Under the pieces are notes generated by a model, which was given only the letters and a program-made list of their open reading frames with translations, ran no database searches and was not told the origin of the DNA. The position numbers and the translations under genes are program-made. A stretch of 64,000 nt of DNA from Ciborinia camelliae (lineage: Eukaryota; Ascomycota; Leotiomycetes; Helotiales; Sclerotiniaceae): contig JANPYM010000001.1 in NCBI GenBank assembly GCA_025890175.1, forward strand, positions 4,510,453 to 4,574,452, read 5' to 3'. Below are positions 60,697-64,000 of the stretch, one piece after another. How positions within the stretch are numbered: position 1 is the stretch's first letter; every line of letters begins with the position of its first letter.

Positions 60697-61023
60697 TATA
60701 AAACCTAGCCAGCAAAAGAGGCTGAGTTTCAACCCCTTCAATCCATAGGATAATGGCTTCCAAGGTTGTTGTTCAATCATATTTTACTTTATACCGGCAC
60801 TGTTGTAACATTCACCAACCGATTCGACCTTTCCTAGATGGAGGTATGTATTAGAACAAATCAACCTTCCCCGGCCTCCAGCTCCAACAAGATCATTTCA
60901 TTTCGCTACTACACAATAATCGTGTCTACTAGCTGGAGGTAACAAGCACTTTAAAGAACCACCAAGGAATCAGGGAATCAGTGAACCAGGGATTGATGAT
61001 ATTGATATCGTAATAATCTTATG
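60697..61023 (+). other. possible small spliced gene
   Basis: TATAAA (60697-60702) is followed 56 nt later by ATGGCTTCCAAG (60753) with A at -3. The frame closes after 33 codons if unspliced. GT..AG pairs allow a join to a later segment (about 60933-61023) encoding a short acidic C-terminus (ISEPGIDDIDIV). The tiny exon needed is not well supported and the product is not recognised. Confidence 0.15.
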
Positions 61024-61410
61024 AAGAAAAAGAAAGATTTCAAGGATTTGAATGGTCCGACGGTACTGCCTCTTCTTACTTCTTTTATCGAATATGTAGC
61101 TCTTTTTAGCTACAGTGACCAGCCTTCGACATTTTGACCAGCGCATTTTGCATTAAGGGCAATTCACTTCCCACTTCTGGGCAGCAGTTCTTGAATACTC
61201 TCAAACTTTTACTGTACCTACTACCCTACCTCCGCAATTGAATCTACAGTACCATTCTCAATCTTTAATCCAATCTTATAAAGTTATACTTCTCGTCTAC
61301 TTTTCAATTTCTTCACCATTTGTATCAAATCTATTAAGATTCAACAATTGCAAGGCATATACTCGCAATTACGAAGCTTGATTCTACACACAGGGTTTAG
61401 GGTTTACTTC

Positions 61411-61445
61411 AAACAATTAATGATCCACGAACGATCCACGAACGA
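61411..61445. repeat. 3 x 11-bp tandem repeat
   Basis: GATCCACGAAC occurs three times in tandem, the last copy ending AATG; about 400 bp upstream of the Chs7-like start. Confidence 0.8.
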
Positions 61446-61839
61446 TCCACGAATGCCAATTTGAAGCAGCCTACCAGTTCTAGTTTTAGCACCTCGTTCC
61501 TGAATTTCGATTCTTCAGAGTTGCGGTGCTTCATTAGTGCTTCAAATATTAATCGGGGAAGGTGAGGAAGGGTCGTTGCTGAGGGGTCCAAAGTCAAACG
61601 ATCAGGAAAGAACAATTACGACAAACAGAAAATAGAAAACAGAAAACCACTGGAATGTGAAGCACTCGTCCCATATTCACCATCGATCAATACTTCATTC
61701 AAAATTCACCATATCCACACGCGCATTGGAATTTCGCAACTACAAAATTGACTTATAGAGCAACAAAAATAAAGTAACCAAATATTACCAAAGATCTCTT
61801 TGGCGCGCAATCGCGAATTGTTGGCTTCGTTGAGAGAAG

Positions 61840-63044
61840 ATGGGGTCAACACAATTTGGAAATTTCCATGTGAGTAGATCTTGCATAACTCAATTGCCAT
61901 TGAGGGCTTGAGACGGATTGCTGACGTATTTTCTATCCAGAATTTCTGCCGTGACTCGACGTTACCTGTCTGCAACGTTCGTACCACTCCCCAGGTTTAA
62001 TAATACGATTCGCGATTCAACGTTACTAACCGGCCTTTTCGATAGCTATTCAATCCTCCTGCCAACAGCAACTTCGGATATGGAGGCTGCGAGCTCACGG
62101 GTATATCTTTGGGTGGTGGGAAACATCTAGGAAATTTGGGTCCGTTCCCAAGCATCAATTTATTGGATAGCCATAGGCTAACTCTTATAAAGGCTCAATA
62201 TTAATTGCGGGAATTGCAATTGTAATTGCTGCGTTTTTGATATGGCGGTCAGATCGAAAACAAGCAGCAGTAGGAAGAAGGTTCGTCAATTTTAGATCAC
62301 TCTTGATTCGCATTCTCTACTAACATATCTTGCTTTAGGGAAATGCAACTTTTTCTTCTAGGATATCTGATTATCGAAATATGTGAAATATTTACAGTGG
62401 GCGAGTTTCCTTTGAGCGCGACTGTTCGGATAGTGAGTAGGACCAAGCTTCCAAGACCCATGTGTGGAATCTGACAGGTACTCCAGGCATTTACCGGTAT
62501 CCACCTCGGAATGATTAGCGCAACATTATGGATTCTTATGCTGAATGCTGTCGTGGGTTATCAGATTATCGATGACGGGACAGCCATGTCAATAGGCCTC
62601 ATGATTGCTTCGGCAGCAGCCATCTTTATCGGAACTGGATACATTGCCCTCGATACTGGATACAGCTGGACCGGACATTTCGACTCAAGTTTAACTGGCC
62701 ACGGCAATGGCCAGAATCGAAATATTGCTCTCTACGTCCTTTATCAACTCGCACCATTGCTGTTTCTGTTCGTATACTTCGTCCTAGAGACAGTCTTGGT
62801 CATCAAGGTTTTGGGCGAGCGTAAGCCCATGATCTTCTTAGCCGGTGCTGCTGTTCTATTCGCTCTTGGCCAAATTTTCAACTATGTTATCAGCCCCCAT
62901 ATTTGCAATGGAACGGACGGCAAAATTGATGGAGCTTTATTCGAAACGCTCTTCACTTTACTATCTGTTGTCATGGTATGGATCTTTTGGTCAAGTATTA
63001 CAGAAGATGATTGGCCAATGCCAGTTACAAACACTTATCCATGA
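61840..63044 (+). CDS. Chs7-like chitin synthase export chaperone
   Basis: Six exons (61840-61869, 61941-61994, 62046-62100, 62193-62280, 62339-62432, 62478-63044) join in frame to 295 residues. Intron ends are GT..AG with clear branch sites (GTTACTAAC, GGCTAAC, CTACTAAC). The N-terminus FGNFHNFCRDSTLPVCNV and the C-terminal block CNGTDGKIDGALFETLFTLL...WSSITEDDWP are hallmarks of the Chs7 family (PF12271), and seven hydrophobic helices are visible. Yeast Chs7 sits in the ER membrane and is needed for chitin synthase III (Chs3) to leave the ER. Filamentous fungi often have a Chs7 and a paralogue. The middle of this protein (VGRREMQLFLLGYLIIEICE) is less typical, so it could be the paralogue. 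The first exon of only 10 codons would be missed by simple gene finding. Confidence 0.9.
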
Positions 63045-63948
63045 CGAAATTAAGACCAGGGAGCAATGGAGTTAGGAATTTTGTTATAATGCGCATACGA
63101 AAGTCTTACGACAATATTAATTTAATGCCCGAGGTGGTACATCTTGCTACACAAACAACATGAAAATTGGCTCAAGGATAGTGCAGGTGTGCATTGCAGC
63201 TACAGCTCTTGTCTATGGGGTAATAGGACGGGAGATACCGCGCTACATGAAAATGAGGGCGAGTAATAATGACAGGGCGCAGCTGGATATGATTATATGA
63301 TTGGTGGAATTGGCTTGTATAGTGATTTTTCGAGTATTATACCCAACATTGAATTTATAATAGGAGGGATTAGAAATTAATTCAGAGCATCAAGGTAGAT
63401 CACATTACTACCACATCTACATGCGATCTCAAACCCTTGTGCCCCGCTCCATATTTCATATGTTGATAAGGATAGGGATAGGGATATAATAACTTTTCCA
63501 GCGGGAAGATCGAAGCCCATGCAGACTTGCATACTCTGTACTTGGGTATCCCCAAGAAGTTAGAACGTGAAGCCAATGAAGACATTTTGTCATCTGGGTG
63601 CTGAGGATTTTGACCCTGAGGCGAGCTCTAATATCCACAGCGAACTGCGAAAATGTATTAGATTAAATTATTTGATCTGCTCAGCAAAATGACATACGTA
63701 ATTTTTTTATTTCTTTCCTTCTTTCTATAAGGCTGATGAAAGCATTGTTACATTCACTCCCCTAATAACCCTAGCTCTTCACTCGGCAATCAACCACTCA
63801 AGTAGCCCCACTAAAATGACTAGGTACCTACTTCTAGCCTTGACATTTCTTTAAGACCTCAGCCTTGTCTTCCAATACCTATCATTAGTACAATTAGTAC
63901 AACTTATTATTGCCAAATTCAGTTGCTCTCATTGCTTCAGCCGCAACA
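63045..63948. other. intergenic region
   Basis: 0.9 kb between the Chs7-like stop and the next start; terminator and promoter are expected. No gene is seen. Confidence 0.5.
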
Positions 63949-64000
63949 ATGGCAGACTCCGATGGCGAATACGTGGATGATCTCTCAGATGATGATATTG
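63949..64000 (+). CDS. 5' end of an unidentified gene, cut by the window edge
   Basis: An ATG in strong context (CAACAATGG) opens a frame of 17 codons that runs to the window end, encoding an acidic start MADSDGEYVDDLSDDDI. It is preceded by a C/T-rich leader-like stretch. The acidic N-terminus suggests a nuclear or cytosolic protein, but nothing more can be said. Confidence 0.5.
   Translation, partial: MADSDGEYVDDLSDDDI

Larger units (their letters stand above)
57971..61839. other. 3.9 kb region without a supported gene
   Basis: Between the transporter start and the Chs7-like gene. A weak open frame lies at 59330-59620, a TATA box plus possible mini-exon gene at 60697-61023, and short tandem repeats at 60628-60664 and 61411-61445. 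Nothing else is recognisable. Confidence 0.45.

Overview
The window is nuclear DNA of a filamentous ascomycete. The evidence is introns of mostly 50-130 nt with GT..AG ends and CTAAC/CTAAT-like branch sites, pyrimidine-rich leaders, and a velvet regulator, a fungal Chs7-type chaperone, a PMT2-type mannosyltransferase and an Mga2/Spt23-type regulator. Large gene-free stretches and dispersed ACCTACCTACC tracts suggest a Leotiomycete, perhaps Sclerotiniaceae. That is an impression; the species cannot be named from the sequence alone.

Layout: a secreted acid phosphatase (minus, 129-1604) diverges from a membrane-anchored multicopper oxidase (plus, 3442-5556). A 6.7 kb gene-free stretch leads to a bifunctional 6-phosphofructo-2-kinase/fructose-2,6-bisphosphatase (12293-14612). 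A ribonuclease H1 with two hybrid-binding domains (16142-17282) and an alkali-cation/H+ antiporter (18565-20494) follow on the plus strand. A second, 8.9 kb gene-free island (20.5-29.4 kb) holds a possible decayed repeat near 24.4 kb. It also holds a strongly AT-rich, C-poor block (26.04-27.69 kb) with four adjacent GC-rich hairpins that look mitochondrial.

An Mga2/Spt23-like ER-anchored regulator (29397-33972) converges on a disordered protein of unknown function (35179-37695, minus). The velvet gene veA lies at 39458-41341 (minus), preceded by a 6.9 kb gene-free region. A TTC36-type TPR protein (48221-49033, minus) and 4-hydroxyphenylpyruvate dioxygenase (49948-51288, plus) are head to head over 0.9 kb. 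PMT2-type protein O-mannosyltransferase (52053-54512) and an MFS sugar porter (55569-57480, probably longer) are on the minus strand. A Chs7-like chitin synthase export chaperone (61840-63044, plus) and the first 17 codons of an unidentified gene (63949 to the edge) close the window.

Most genes are single housekeeping, cell-wall, transport or regulatory genes, and no secondary-metabolite cluster is visible. The most interesting arrangement is the divergent TTC36-like/HPPD pair, because the mammalian counterparts of these two proteins are reported to interact. The strangest non-coding structure is the hairpin cluster at 26.37-26.54 kb. Exon boundaries were worked out by hand from reading frame, splice signals and family motifs; all spliced models below close in frame.
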